The notes beneath the pieces are model-generated. The model had not been told where the DNA came from, ran no database searches, and saw nothing but the letters and a program-made list of their open reading frames with translations. From the NCBI GenBank assembly GCA_937863535.1, contig CALMGB010000295.1:1-36072 (forward strand): DNA of 36,072 bases, in the 5' to 3' direction. This DNA is from an uncultured Caulobacteraceae bacterium. GTDB taxonomy: Bacteria > Pseudomonadota > Alphaproteobacteria > Caulobacterales > Caulobacteraceae. Position 1 is the first letter of the stretch; every line of letters starts with the position of its first letter. This document shows, in pieces, positions 15,548-23,338 of the stretch. Both the position numbers and the translations under genes were made by a program.

Positions 15548-16735
15548 ATGTCCGATGTCGCCTACGCGCCCCTGGTGCTGGACGAGGCCGAGCTGATGGC
15601 GGAGGCTCGCGCCGCCACGGGGCTGTCGGACTGGGGCGACGACCTGAGCTTCCGCGAAGGCCTGCGCGTCTTCGTCGGCGCGCTGATGGACATGCCCTGC
15701 TCCGCCCAGCTCCGCGCCGGCGCGCGGGACCGCATCCTGCAGATCCTGCAGATGCGGCTGCATCTGGTGGACGACGCGCGCCGCCATCCCGAGATCGAGG
15801 CCCAGCGCATCGAGCAGCCCCTGGTGGTGATCGGCCTGCCGCGCACCGGCACCACCATCATGTACGACTTGCTGACCCAGGACCCCGCCTCGAGGGCGCC
15901 GCGGGAGTTCGAGTGGTACATCCCCTGGCCGGCGAGCGAGGCGGCGACCTTCGCCACCGACCCGCGGATCGCGGTGGTCACGGCCATGTACGACAACTAC
16001 CTCAAACACGCCCCCGAGCTGAGCGACATCCAGCGGCTGGACTGCACCCAGCCCGGCGAGTGCAACCACGGCATGACCTTCCACTTCGCCGGCAGCAACT
16101 TCTGGGCCGAGTACGGAGTGCCGAAGTTCATGCAGTGGATCATCGACGAGGTCCCGGACGGCCTCTACCGCACCCACAAGCGGCTGCTGCAGCAGTTCCA
16201 GTGGAAGGGGCCGAAGGGCCGCTGGGTGCTGAAGTCGCCCCACCACCTGTTCGACCTGGGCGGCCTGCTGGAGACCTATCCGGACGCAGGCCTAGTCTGG
16301 ACCCACCGCGACCCGGTCTCCACCTTCTCCTCCCTGTCCGGCTTCGTGGCGGCGCTGCAGCGCGCCACCGGCGGCGGGGGCGACCTGCATGCCATCGGCC
16401 GCTCGGTGTTCGAGCTGTGGAGCGCGGCCATGGCGCGCGCCACCCGCCTCCGCCGGGAGAACCCTGAAGTCGACGCCCGCATCATCGACATCGCCCACCG
16501 CGACGTGGTGGTCGATCCCGTCGGCTCGATCCGTCGGGTTTATGCGCGCTTTGACCTGCCGTTCACCGAGGCGCTGCAGGCGCGGATCGCATCCTTCCTG
16601 GCCGACAACCCCTCGGCCTCGCGGCTGGGCCGCCACAAGCACTCGCCCGAGCAGTACGGCATCGATCCAGACGAGGTGCACGCGCAGCTGGCCGAGTATT
16701 ACGACCGCTTCGGCCACCTGCTCGCCAAGGTCTGA
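15548..16735 (+). CDS. PAPS-dependent sulfotransferase family protein
   Basis: 395 residues of the Sulfotransfer_3 type. The 5'-phosphosulfate-binding loop is VVIGLPRTGTT (residues 93-103). Further on are WVLKSPHHLFDLGGL and the 3'-phosphate-binding strand LVWTHRDPVSTFSS. These are the PAPS contacts. The acceptor is unknown; hydrophobic alcohols, sterols or terpenols are possible. The family is frequently annotated in sphingomonad, caulobacterial and mycobacterial catabolic clusters. It sits in the middle of the VOC-SDR operon and three bases before the next gene. A decayed paralogue lies at 20172-20738. A full copy next to a dead copy suggests past duplication. Confidence 0.93.
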   Translation: MSDVAYAPLVLDEAELMAEARAATGLSDWGDDLSFREGLRVFVGALMDMPCSAQLRAGARDRILQILQMRLHLVDDARRHPEIEAQRIEQPLVVIGLPRTGTTIMYDLLTQDPASRAPREFEWYIPWPASEAATFATDPRIAVVTAMYDNYLKHAPELSDIQRLDCTQPGECNHGMTFHFAGSNFWAEYGVPKFMQWIIDEVPDGLYRTHKRLLQQFQWKGPKGRWVLKSPHHLFDLGGLLETYPDAGLVWTHRDPVSTFSSLSGFVAALQRATGGGGDLHAIGRSVFELWSAAMARATRLRRENPEVDARIIDIAHRDVVVDPVGSIRRVYARFDLPFTEALQARIASFLADNPSASRLGRHKHSPEQYGIDPDEVHAQLAEYYDRFGHLLAKV

Positions 16736-16738
16736 GCC

Positions 16739-17995
16739 ATGGCCGATACCAACCGCAGCCCCCTCGCCACCGACGACCAGCGCGACGTCGAGCGCCTGGC
16801 GCTGCGCCTGATCGAGACACCCGAGGTTCGCCGCGCGCGGGAAGGCGCGCGCGCCCTGCTGCTGGCCGACCCGGTGGCGCAGACGCCCGACGGCCGGCTG
16901 GGCCTCGACCGGGCGCTGGACCAGTGGACCCTGGCGCTGGCCATGCGGGTGGCCAACAGCGACGCGCACCGGCCGCGCATCGCCTGGAACGTCTACAATG
17001 CGCCCCGCACCTGGTTCGGCCACACCTACCCGGGCGCCGCGGTCGCCATCGACAACCCCGACAACGCCAACCGTGAAATCCCCGTCGAGGGCGGCTCCCG
17101 CTATGAGGTCCACGGCCGCTACGGCGCCCCGCGCACCCAGTTCACCATAGAGGTGGTGGCGGAGTTCGACGGCTATGCCGGCCTCGGACGGACGCTGTGC
17201 GCCCTGACCCGCCAGCAGATCGAGGCGGATGCCGAGGGGCGCTTCGTCATCACCATCGACGCCGATCCGGCGGGCGGACGGCCCAACCACCTGCGCTGCG
17301 AAGGTGGCGTGCAGTGGGTGTTCGCCCGCGACAGCCTGTCCGACTGGCGCCAGGTCCCGACCGCGCTGGAGGTGCGCCGCGTCGGCGGCCCGGCGGCCGC
17401 GGCCGCCCGGACCGAGGGCGAGTTCGCGCAGGACATCGCCGCCAAGATGGCGGGCTGGGTCGGCTTCTGGCGCGGGTTCAAGGACGGCTTCCTGGGCTAT
17501 CCGGAACCCAACCGCCTGGTGGGCCCGATCGGGCGCGAGGGTGGCTGGGGCTTCCTGGCCGGCGGGCGGTTCGAGATCGCCGACGACGAGGCGGTCGTGA
17601 TCCGCACGACCGACGGGAGCGCCTACTACACCGGCTTCCAGGTGGCCGACCCCTGGACCATCGCGCCGGACCCGGTGCACCGCACCGCCAGCCGCAACAA
17701 GGCGCAGGCCATGCGCGACCCGGACGGCGGCTACACCTACGTGCTGGCCGCGCAGGATCCGCGCGTGTGCAACTGGATCGACACGGTGGGCCTGCACCAG
17801 GGCTGGATGCTGCTGCGCTGGCAGGGCGTCCCGGCCGGGCTCGATCCCAAAACGCTGATCCGCGGCGTGGAGACGATCCGCTTGGCGGGCGTTGACGCCG
17901 CTCTCGCAAACACGCCCAGAGCAGACCTGGCTTTCCGGCGGACCGAAGTGGCGGAGCGCGTCCATACGCATGGCCTGCGCACCTGCCATGTCTGA
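16739..17995 (+). CDS. DUF1214-like conserved protein
   Basis: 418 residues, soluble, without a signal peptide. I recognise the general pattern of DUF1214-type proteins found next to sulfotransferases and oxygenases in catabolic clusters: RIAWNVYNAPRTWFGHTYPG, RYEVHGRYG, then PWTIAPDPVHRTASRNKAQA and the C-terminal GGYTYVLAAQDPRVCNWIDT ... GWMLLRWQG. The family assignment is moderately sure; no enzymatic role is established that I know of. It starts three bases after the sulfotransferase stop and is followed by an AT-richer 111-base gap before the Rieske pair, so it is probably the end of one transcript or coupled to the next. Confidence 0.7.
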   Translation: MADTNRSPLATDDQRDVERLALRLIETPEVRRAREGARALLLADPVAQTPDGRLGLDRALDQWTLALAMRVANSDAHRPRIAWNVYNAPRTWFGHTYPGAAVAIDNPDNANREIPVEGGSRYEVHGRYGAPRTQFTIEVVAEFDGYAGLGRTLCALTRQQIEADAEGRFVITIDADPAGGRPNHLRCEGGVQWVFARDSLSDWRQVPTALEVRRVGGPAAAAARTEGEFAQDIAAKMAGWVGFWRGFKDGFLGYPEPNRLVGPIGREGGWGFLAGGRFEIADDEAVVIRTTDGSAYYTGFQVADPWTIAPDPVHRTASRNKAQAMRDPDGGYTYVLAAQDPRVCNWIDTVGLHQGWMLLRWQGVPAGLDPKTLIRGVETIRLAGVDAALANTPRADLAFRRTEVAERVHTHGLRTCHV

Positions 17996-18106
17996 GCCGC
18001 GCGCTTCGCCGCCGCGTCAACTCGGCGGGACAAGCCGGTTCAAACTATACACTCACGACAGAACGTGTTTATCTTGTACGGCTGAAAGTTGAGGCGAATT
18101 GACGTA

Positions 18107-19078
18107 ATGGCGGAAACTGATCCTACGCCGCGATGGTGGGCGCTGGCCCTCTCCGAGCAGGTCACGGGGAAAGCGCCCCTGGCGGTGCGCTGCGGCGAGG
18201 AGGAGGTGGTGCTGTTCCGTGACGCCGGAGGCGTCGCCCGCGCCCTGGAGGATCGTTGCCCCCACCGCCGCGTGCCCCTGTCACTCGGCAAGATCACGGC
18301 CGGCGGCCAAATGCAGTGCGGCTATCACGGCTGGACCTATGACGGGGCCACCGGCAAGTGCGTGGCCATCCCCAACCTGCACGATGACGAGAAGGTGCCC
18401 GAACGCTATCGCGCCGAGACCCGCGGCGTCACCGAGCGGGACGGCTTCATCTATGTGTGGATTGGCGCGCCGCAGGCGAGCGCCGCACCCCTGCCGCCCT
18501 CGCTCTACACGCCGGGCGGCCTGCGGGAACATCGGGGGTCGGTGACCCTGCCCCTGTCCCACGACGCCTTTGTCGCCGCCCTGTTCGATGGGCCCTGGGT
18601 GCTGCTCGACTTCGCCACCTCCCGCGTCACCGACTTCCTTCTCGGCGATCCCGAGATGTCGGACGGCTGGCTGATGCTGGAGCGCGGCGCCACCTGGGGC
18701 GGCCCGCACCTGCCCGACCGCTTCGTCCCGGAATGGCCGCTGGTGCTCCGGGTCACCGTCGAGCCCGTCACGGGCGAGACCCTGGTGGAGATGCTGGACA
18801 CCAACGAACGGCTGATCTCCGCCGCGGAGGTCAGCGCGGCCCCGGCCGCCCGGGGCACGACGGCGGTGATCTGGCGCTCCTATGCGGCGGACTACGGAGG
18901 CCCCGCCGGGCTGGCTACCCGCGGCCTCTCCATGGCCGGAAGGCCCGCGATTTCGGTGCGGCGCTTCGTCAATGGGCGCAAGCTGGCGAGCCTTCGGATC
19001 GCGCCGTCCCACATCTGGCGCACGACCCTTCGCGCCGCCCGAGACAACGCCCCCGCCCAACGCGACACCGCGGCCTGA
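18107..19078 (+). CDS. Rieske [2Fe-2S] protein lacking the mononuclear-iron site (partner A)
   Basis: 323 residues from ATG 18107; the track's TTG 18089 is less likely. The N-terminal Rieske domain is complete: CPHRRVPLSLG with Cys51/His53 and CGYHGWTYDG with Cys71/His74. In Rieske non-haem oxygenases the next domain carries D-x2-H-x4-H (as in NLLDLTH...H) and a later Asp. Here the aligned stretch is TLPLSHDAFVAALFDG. The bridging Asp is replaced by Pro149, the first His152 remains, and the second His is replaced by Ala157. No later QD-type ligand is evident and the protein is short. It therefore looks like an electron-carrying subunit without its own active site. It is ten bases upstream of partner B (19089), which has the opposite defect. 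Confidence 0.9.
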   Translation: MAETDPTPRWWALALSEQVTGKAPLAVRCGEEEVVLFRDAGGVARALEDRCPHRRVPLSLGKITAGGQMQCGYHGWTYDGATGKCVAIPNLHDDEKVPERYRAETRGVTERDGFIYVWIGAPQASAAPLPPSLYTPGGLREHRGSVTLPLSHDAFVAALFDGPWVLLDFATSRVTDFLLGDPEMSDGWLMLERGATWGGPHLPDRFVPEWPLVLRVTVEPVTGETLVEMLDTNERLISAAEVSAAPAARGTTAVIWRSYAADYGGPAGLATRGLSMAGRPAISVRRFVNGRKLASLRIAPSHIWRTTLRAARDNAPAQRDTAA

Positions 19079-19088
19079 GGAGACGAAG

Positions 19089-20141
19089 ATGGACATGCTC
19101 GAGACCGACGTCCCCAATGCGGGCCGCGCTAACAAGCTCACGTCGCCGGTGCGCGACTGGAACCCGGGCTCCTACCGCCTGCGCGACGCCTGGTTCCCGC
19201 TCGCCCACTCCGAGAGCGTGCGCAAGCGCCCGGTAAAGCGGCTGGTGCACTCCCAGCCCTACTACCTGGTCCGCGACGCGCAGGGTAAGGCCCTCGCCAC
19301 CGAGTTCCACCCGGAGCGCTTCGCCGAGCAGCGGCGCTTGGCCAGCGAGTTCACCGGCGGCACGGGCGAGTACCCGGTGACCGAGATCTACGGCTACGTC
19401 TGGTGCTGGTACGGCGATCCGGCCCGCGCCGACCTCAGCCTGATTCCCGACATCCCCTACCTGCCCCGTAAGGGCGGGTTGCCGGGCTACATGCGCTCCA
19501 CCACCCGCTTCGATTCCTGCTCGGAGCTGAGCCTGGAGAACCTGCTCGACCTCACCCACGCCGACTATCTGCACACCTACCTGACCGGCGACGAGGAGTG
19601 CGACAGCGACACGGTGACGGTTGAATACACCTCCGAGACCGTCACCATGATCCGCGACCAGATCAACAAGAAGACGCCGGACTTCATGAAGAAGATGGGC
19701 GTGAAGTCCGAGCGGCTGGACTTCCGCGGGGTCATCCACGTCTATGTCCGCAGCAGCGTGGCGCACGCCTTCGGGCGCTTCACGCCGGGCTACAGCGTGC
19801 CGCTGTTCCACCCCTGCGTGCCGGAATCGCAGTTTCAGAACCGGCTGAACGTGACCATCAACTCCTGGGACGCGCCCTGGCTGTTCAAGCACATGATGCC
19901 GCTTCAGGGCTACACCGTCAGCCCGCAGGACAACTACGTCACCCGGCCGCAGAACGCCCGCTACCTGGAGCCGACGGACCGGCGCGACATGCACTCCCGC
20001 TTCGACGGCGCCGGCATCCGCTACCGTTTCCTGATGCAGCAGCTGGCAGAACGGCAGAGCCAGGGCGACTACTCCTACCTGCCTGACGCGGACATCGGGC
20101 GCGATCTGACCGAACTGTTCCGCACCATCCGGGTCGAGTAG
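19089..20141 (+). CDS. Rieske-type oxygenase catalytic subunit lacking the [2Fe-2S] ligands (partner B)
   Basis: 350 residues from ATG 19089, seven bases after AGGAG; the track start 18882 lies inside the upstream gene. The protein begins like a Rieske oxygenase alpha subunit (WFPLAHSESV, PYYLVRDAQGKALA) and rejoins the family at GEYPVTEIYGYVWCWYGDP. The segment between, which should contain CPHR and CxYHGW, is only about 25 residues (TEFHPERFAEQRRLASEFTG) with no ligand cysteines. The other forward frames of that stretch show no cluster motif either, so this is not a simple frameshift. The catalytic domain is intact: ENLLDLTHADYLH gives Asp154, His157, His162, and SPQDNYV supplies Asp281. 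It should bind iron but needs electrons from another subunit, presumably partner A. Confidence 0.9.
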   Translation: MDMLETDVPNAGRANKLTSPVRDWNPGSYRLRDAWFPLAHSESVRKRPVKRLVHSQPYYLVRDAQGKALATEFHPERFAEQRRLASEFTGGTGEYPVTEIYGYVWCWYGDPARADLSLIPDIPYLPRKGGLPGYMRSTTRFDSCSELSLENLLDLTHADYLHTYLTGDEECDSDTVTVEYTSETVTMIRDQINKKTPDFMKKMGVKSERLDFRGVIHVYVRSSVAHAFGRFTPGYSVPLFHPCVPESQFQNRLNVTINSWDAPWLFKHMMPLQGYTVSPQDNYVTRPQNARYLEPTDRRDMHSRFDGAGIRYRFLMQQLAERQSQGDYSYLPDADIGRDLTELFRTIRVE

Positions 20142-20171
20142 GCGAGAAGCGTCAGAGCGAGCTGACCTTGG

Positions 20172-20738
20172 CTAGCTCACCTCGACTTTCACCGGGAACC
20201 GGTCGAAGCAAAACCCGAACCGGTCGCGCACCGCCCTGCGGGTCCAGGCCGAAGTCCCGCCGCAGGTTTTGGACCACCTTGCCCTGGTGGCCCGAGGGGT
20301 GGCTGTCCAGGTAGGCGTGCAGCTCCGCCAAGGTTGCATCGGTGAGCGGGAGGCCGCCAAGCTGTAGATGTCGCGCAGGATCGCGTCCGCGTTCGCGATC
20401 CACTCGTGGAGTAGACGTTCAGCGTCTGGGCCGGGGGGCAGCGCGTCCGGTCCCGCAAGCAGGCCCGCAGCAGCGTCTCGTAGCGGTCCACACAGTAGTC
20501 CACCTGCCTGCGCCCCTCCACCCGGCGACGGAACACGCGCGCGGCATAGGCCGACATGGTCGCCGCCGACGGGATGGAGGCCACCGGGTCGCGATGGGTG
20601 ATGACGAAGGCGGCGTCGGGGAAGGTGGCATGGAGCGCGGGCAGCTGCTCCATGTGGTGGGGGCACTTGATGACCCAGCGGTTCGGACCCCGGAACCAAG
20701 TCAGCACCTGCAGCACCTTTTTCAGGTAGGCTTAGGTC
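20172..20738 (-). pseudogene. Decayed sulfotransferase, 5'-truncated with several frameshifts
   Basis: The minus strand encodes the C-terminal half of a Sulfotransfer_3 protein, spread over all three frames. The first piece is LKKVLQVLTWFRGPNRWVIK with CPHH and VITHRDPVAS (3'-phosphate site). After a shift comes LLHEWIANADAILRDIYSLA, after another LPLTDATLAELHAYLDSHPS with NLRRDFGLDP, and finally RDRFGFCFDRFPVKVEVS and the stop. At least three frameshifts are needed to join them. The N-terminal PAPS loop (GLPRTGTT) is missing. Homology stops near 20735, where the neighbouring truncated sulfatase begins. It is related to, but distinct from, the intact sulfotransferase at 15548. Confidence 0.85.
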
Positions 20739-20749
20739 CCGACTTAGTC

Positions 20750-21451
20750 ATGATTGCGATAAAAGTCGCGCCAGGGCCTGCCTGGGAGAGCCTGCCCAAC
20801 CTCTACACCATCCGCGGCGACAAGATCCGCTCGGCCCTGGAATACATGGGGTCGCTGGACCGCGTGCGGGCGCTTCAGGCCGAGATCCTGATCACCGGCC
20901 ATGGCGAGCCGGTGCGCGGCCGCGCCCTGATCGACGACACGCTGGGCCGCATGCGCGCGGCGGTCATGCACATCCACGACCAGACCGTGGCCGGCATGGT
21001 CGCCGGCAAGGACGTGCGCAGCCTGATGCGCGAGATCGAGTTTCCGGCGGAGCTGCGCGTCGCCCAGCTGCACGGCAAGACGTCCTGGAACGTGCGCGCC
21101 ATCTGGACGGAGTACATCGGCTGGTTCGACTACGGCAGCACCACCGAACTCTATGGCGTACCCCCCTCGGCCATCGCGCCGGACCTGCTGGAGCTGGCCG
21201 GCCACGACGCCCTGCTGGCCAGGGCCGCCGGGCACATGACGGCTGCAGAGCCGCTGAAGACGCTGCACCTGACCGACATCCTGCTCGCCGCCGACCCGGC
21301 CGACTTCGCCGCCGTCGCGGTCAAGAAGGATGCGCTCATCCAGATGCTGGCGGGCTGCAGCGGCGAGAACATGAGCGAGACCATGTGGCTGCGCTCCGAA
21401 ATCCTGGCGGCCGACCGCGCCCTCGGCATCGAGGCGACAACGAATGGCTGA
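20750..21451 (+). pseudogene. 5'-truncated alkyl-sulfatase (MBL-fold) remnant, C-terminal half
   Basis: Open from ATG 20750 for 233 residues. PAWESLPNLYTIRGDKIRSA, LQAEILITGHGEPVRG (last metallo-beta-lactamase histidine), MHIHDQTVAGMVAGKDVRSL and WNVRAIWTEYIGWFDYG match the end of the metal domain and the dimerisation domain of SdsA1/alkyl-sulfatase-type enzymes, which hydrolyse sulfate esters. The N-terminal half with HxHxDH is absent, so it cannot be catalytic. The upstream boundary coincides with the end of the broken sulfotransferase. No ribosome site stands before the ATG. Its stop overlaps the next SDR start by eight bases, so the downstream genes once belonged to its operon. Confidence 0.82.
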
Positions 21452-22232
21452 GAACCTGTTCGACCTGACCGGCAAGGTCGCCCTGGTCACCGGCGCCAAT
21501 GCGGGCCTCGGCCTCGGCTTCGCCGACGCCCTGGCCCGGGCGGGGGCCGACGTGGTGATCTGGGGCCGGCGCGCGGACCGCAACGCGGAGGCGGTGAAAG
21601 CGCTCGAAGTCCATGGCGACCGGGTGCTGTCGCAGGTGGTCGATGTCACCGACGAGGCGCAGGTGGTCGCCGCGGTAGCGGAGGCCGTCGCCCGGATGGG
21701 CCGGATCGACTGCGCGATCGCCAACGCCGGCGTCGCCTCCCAGGCGCCGTTCACCGAGATGACCGGCGAGGTCTGGCACGGCCTGCTCGCCACCAACCAG
21801 CACGGCGCCTTCTACACCCTGCGCGAGGTCGCGCGGCACATGGTGGCGCGGGCCAGGGCCGGCGATCCGGGCGGCTCGCTGATCCTGAACGGCAGCCTGT
21901 CGATCTTCAAGGGCGTGCCCACCATGGCCCACTACGCCGCCGCCAAGGGCGCGCTGAACGCGCTCTCCAAGACCATGGCGGTGGAGCTCGGGCCGCACGG
22001 CGTGCGGGTCAACGTGCTGGCGCCGGGCTTCATCGTCAGCGAGATGACCAGCCACGACCCCGCCCTGCTCGAGGCCATCAGCACCCAGGTCGCCGCAAAG
22101 ACGCCGCTGGGTCGGGTGGGCTATCCGGACGATCTGGCAGGTGTGGTGGTCTATCTGGCCAGCGACGCCTCGCGCTACCATTCCGGCGACACGCTCACCC
22201 TCGATGGCGGACAGACCGCGGGATACATGTAG
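21444..22232 (+). CDS. SDR family oxidoreductase
   Basis: 262 residues with TGANAGLGLG (17-26), ANAG in place of NNAG, Ser151 (LNGSLS), Tyr164/Lys168 (YAAAK) and the FabG-like end LTLDGGQTAGYM. Its ATG overlaps the stop of the truncated alkyl-sulfatase by eight bases (ATGGCTGA). Translation was thus originally coupled to that gene, and it is now uncertain what promoter drives it. It is followed two bases later by a VOC gene, mirroring the VOC-SDR pair at 14177-15502. The substrate is unknown; an alcohol released by sulfate-ester cleavage would fit the old operon. Confidence 0.92.
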   Translation: MAENLFDLTGKVALVTGANAGLGLGFADALARAGADVVIWGRRADRNAEAVKALEVHGDRVLSQVVDVTDEAQVVAAVAEAVARMGRIDCAIANAGVASQAPFTEMTGEVWHGLLATNQHGAFYTLREVARHMVARARAGDPGGSLILNGSLSIFKGVPTMAHYAAAKGALNALSKTMAVELGPHGVRVNVLAPGFIVSEMTSHDPALLEAISTQVAAKTPLGRVGYPDDLAGVVVYLASDASRYHSGDTLTLDGGQTAGYM

Positions 22233-22234
22233 CC

Positions 22235-22741
22235 ATGTACGCCGCCCCCAAGGCCAGCCACCAGCAGGTGGCCTACGTCACCGACGACCTCGACGCCGCC
22301 ATGGCGCTGTTCCAGCGCGAGTACGGCGCGCCCGGCTTCTACAGCTTCTCCAACGCAGACTCCGGCATGCCCATGGAAGGCCAGCCCATCCTGCGCATCG
22401 CGCTCGCGCGGGTGGGCGGAGTGGAGATCGAGCTGATCCAGCCGATCGGCGGCGCCTCGGACATCTTCACCGACGTGCTGAAGGGCGGCGCGAAGCCGGA
22501 AATCCGCTTCCACCACGTGGCGATCCGCGTCAACGGCACGCTGACCGACTGGGCCGCGCACCGCGCCGAGGTGCTGGCCAAGGGGCGCCCGCTCGCCTTC
22601 GAGGGTGAACTAGGCGAGGACCTCCGCTTCTTCTACACCGACGAGCGCGCCCTGCTCGGCCACTTCGTCGAGCACGTCTGGATGTCGCCCGGGCTGCTGG
22701 GCCAGCTGGACGCGGTGGTGCCGCGCTATCCGGCTGCATGA
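22235..22741 (+). CDS. VOC (glyoxalase-like) family protein
   Basis: 168 residues. It has the half-domain pattern of vicinal-oxygen-chelate proteins: HQQVAYVTDDLDAAMALFQ, VGGVEIELIQPIGG, then RFHHVAIRVNGTLTDW and LLGHFVEHVW with metal-type His and Glu positions. It starts two bases after the SDR stop, so the two are surely co-transcribed. It is only distantly similar to the VOC protein at 14177. Members may be epimerases, lyases or dioxygenases; no specific activity can be assigned. The dispersed palindromic repeat follows directly and may end the transcript. Confidence 0.88.
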   Translation: MYAAPKASHQQVAYVTDDLDAAMALFQREYGAPGFYSFSNADSGMPMEGQPILRIALARVGGVEIELIQPIGGASDIFTDVLKGGAKPEIRFHHVAIRVNGTLTDWAAHRAEVLAKGRPLAFEGELGEDLRFFYTDERALLGHFVEHVWMSPGLLGQLDAVVPRYPAA

Positions 22742-22760
22742 CCGGCTAAGCTCATGCGGC

Positions 22761-22849
22761 GGCCTCATCCCGAGTTTGTCGAAGAACGAGGGCGCTTCAC
22801 CGCCGTGCGACGTCTCGTCCTTCGACAGGCTCAGGATGAGGCGAATGCC
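22761..22849. repeat. Dispersed palindromic intergenic repeat, copy 2
   Basis: Same architecture as the copy at 4821-4910. The left arm starts GGCCTCATCC with TTGTCGAAGAACGAG, about 25 bases of spacer follow, and the right arm has CTCGTCCTTCGACAGGCTCA and ends GATGAGGCGAATGCCA. It sits between the convergent ends of the VOC gene (+) and the SnoaL-like gene (-). Confidence 0.8.
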
Positions 22850-22863
22850 AACCTGTCGCTCTC

Positions 22864-23313
22864 TCAGGTGAAGTCGCGCTGCAGGCGGGTGAGCTTCAGC
22901 GAGCCGATGAACCAGCGGCCGTCCTGGAGCGCGTAGGTTTCCTCATAGTAGCCGTAGCCGTGCATGGATTTGAACGGCGCGCCGATCCCGTCGGGGAAGC
23001 TGACCCAGTCCTCCATGGCCCAGAAGCCGTGCGCCTGATCGGCGGCCGTCAGCTCGATGTCGGGGCTGTGCACCTGGTGCACGGTCCGGGCCGCGCCGAC
23101 GAGCCCGCTGACTTGGTCGGTGATCACCTTGCGGCCGCGGACGATCGGATCAGCGCCGCTGCCCTCCTCCACGTCGTCGCTGCAGTCCATCAAGGCGTCG
23201 GCGGTGAACAGGGCGCCCCAATCCGCCCAGCGCTTGGTGTCGATGAAGCGGCAGTAGCGGGCCTTGACCCGCCTGATCTCTTCGACGGCGTCGAGCTGTT
23301 CGAGAGTCTTCAT
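22864..23313 (-). CDS. SnoaL/NTF2-like family protein
   Basis: 149 residues. The start LEQLDAVEEIRRVKARYCRF followed by IDTKRWADWGALFTADALMD, and the end YALQDGRWFIGSLKLTRLQRD, are characteristic of the SnoaL_4-type NTF2-like proteins that often accompany steroid, terpenoid or aromatic catabolic genes. It may be an isomerase or hydratase, or a stand-alone relative of dioxygenase beta subunits. It follows the old-yellow-enzyme gene by 25 bases on the same strand. It is the second SnoaL-like gene in the window; the other is at 12293. Confidence 0.87.
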   Translation of the reverse strand: MKTLEQLDAVEEIRRVKARYCRFIDTKRWADWGALFTADALMDCSDDVEEGSGADPIVRGRKVITDQVSGLVGAARTVHQVHSPDIELTAADQAHGFWAMEDWVSFPDGIGAPFKSMHGYGYYEETYALQDGRWFIGSLKLTRLQRDFT

Positions 23314-23338
23314 CGCTTAGGCTCCAGGTGCGCCGCGG

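Noticed and set aside
16292-17989. 565-residue minus-strand ORF
   Set aside because: Shadow of the DUF1214-like and sulfotransferase genes; no domain seen.
18040-18100. Inverted-repeat operator upstream of the Rieske pair
   Set aside because: The AT-richer stretch has only very short imperfect matching arms (CACG/CGTG), too weak to list as a site, although a promoter here is likely.
19280-19380. Possibility that partner B lost its Rieske motif through a simple frameshift or sequencing error
   Set aside because: The frame is continuous, family similarity resumes in the same frame, and the other two forward frames here contain no CxH or CxxH motif. The segment is simply shorter.
20342-20749. 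Upstream part of the 369-residue plus ORF ending at 21451
   Set aside because: It is antisense to the sulfotransferase remnant and lacks similarity; recognisable sulfatase sequence starts only at about 20780.
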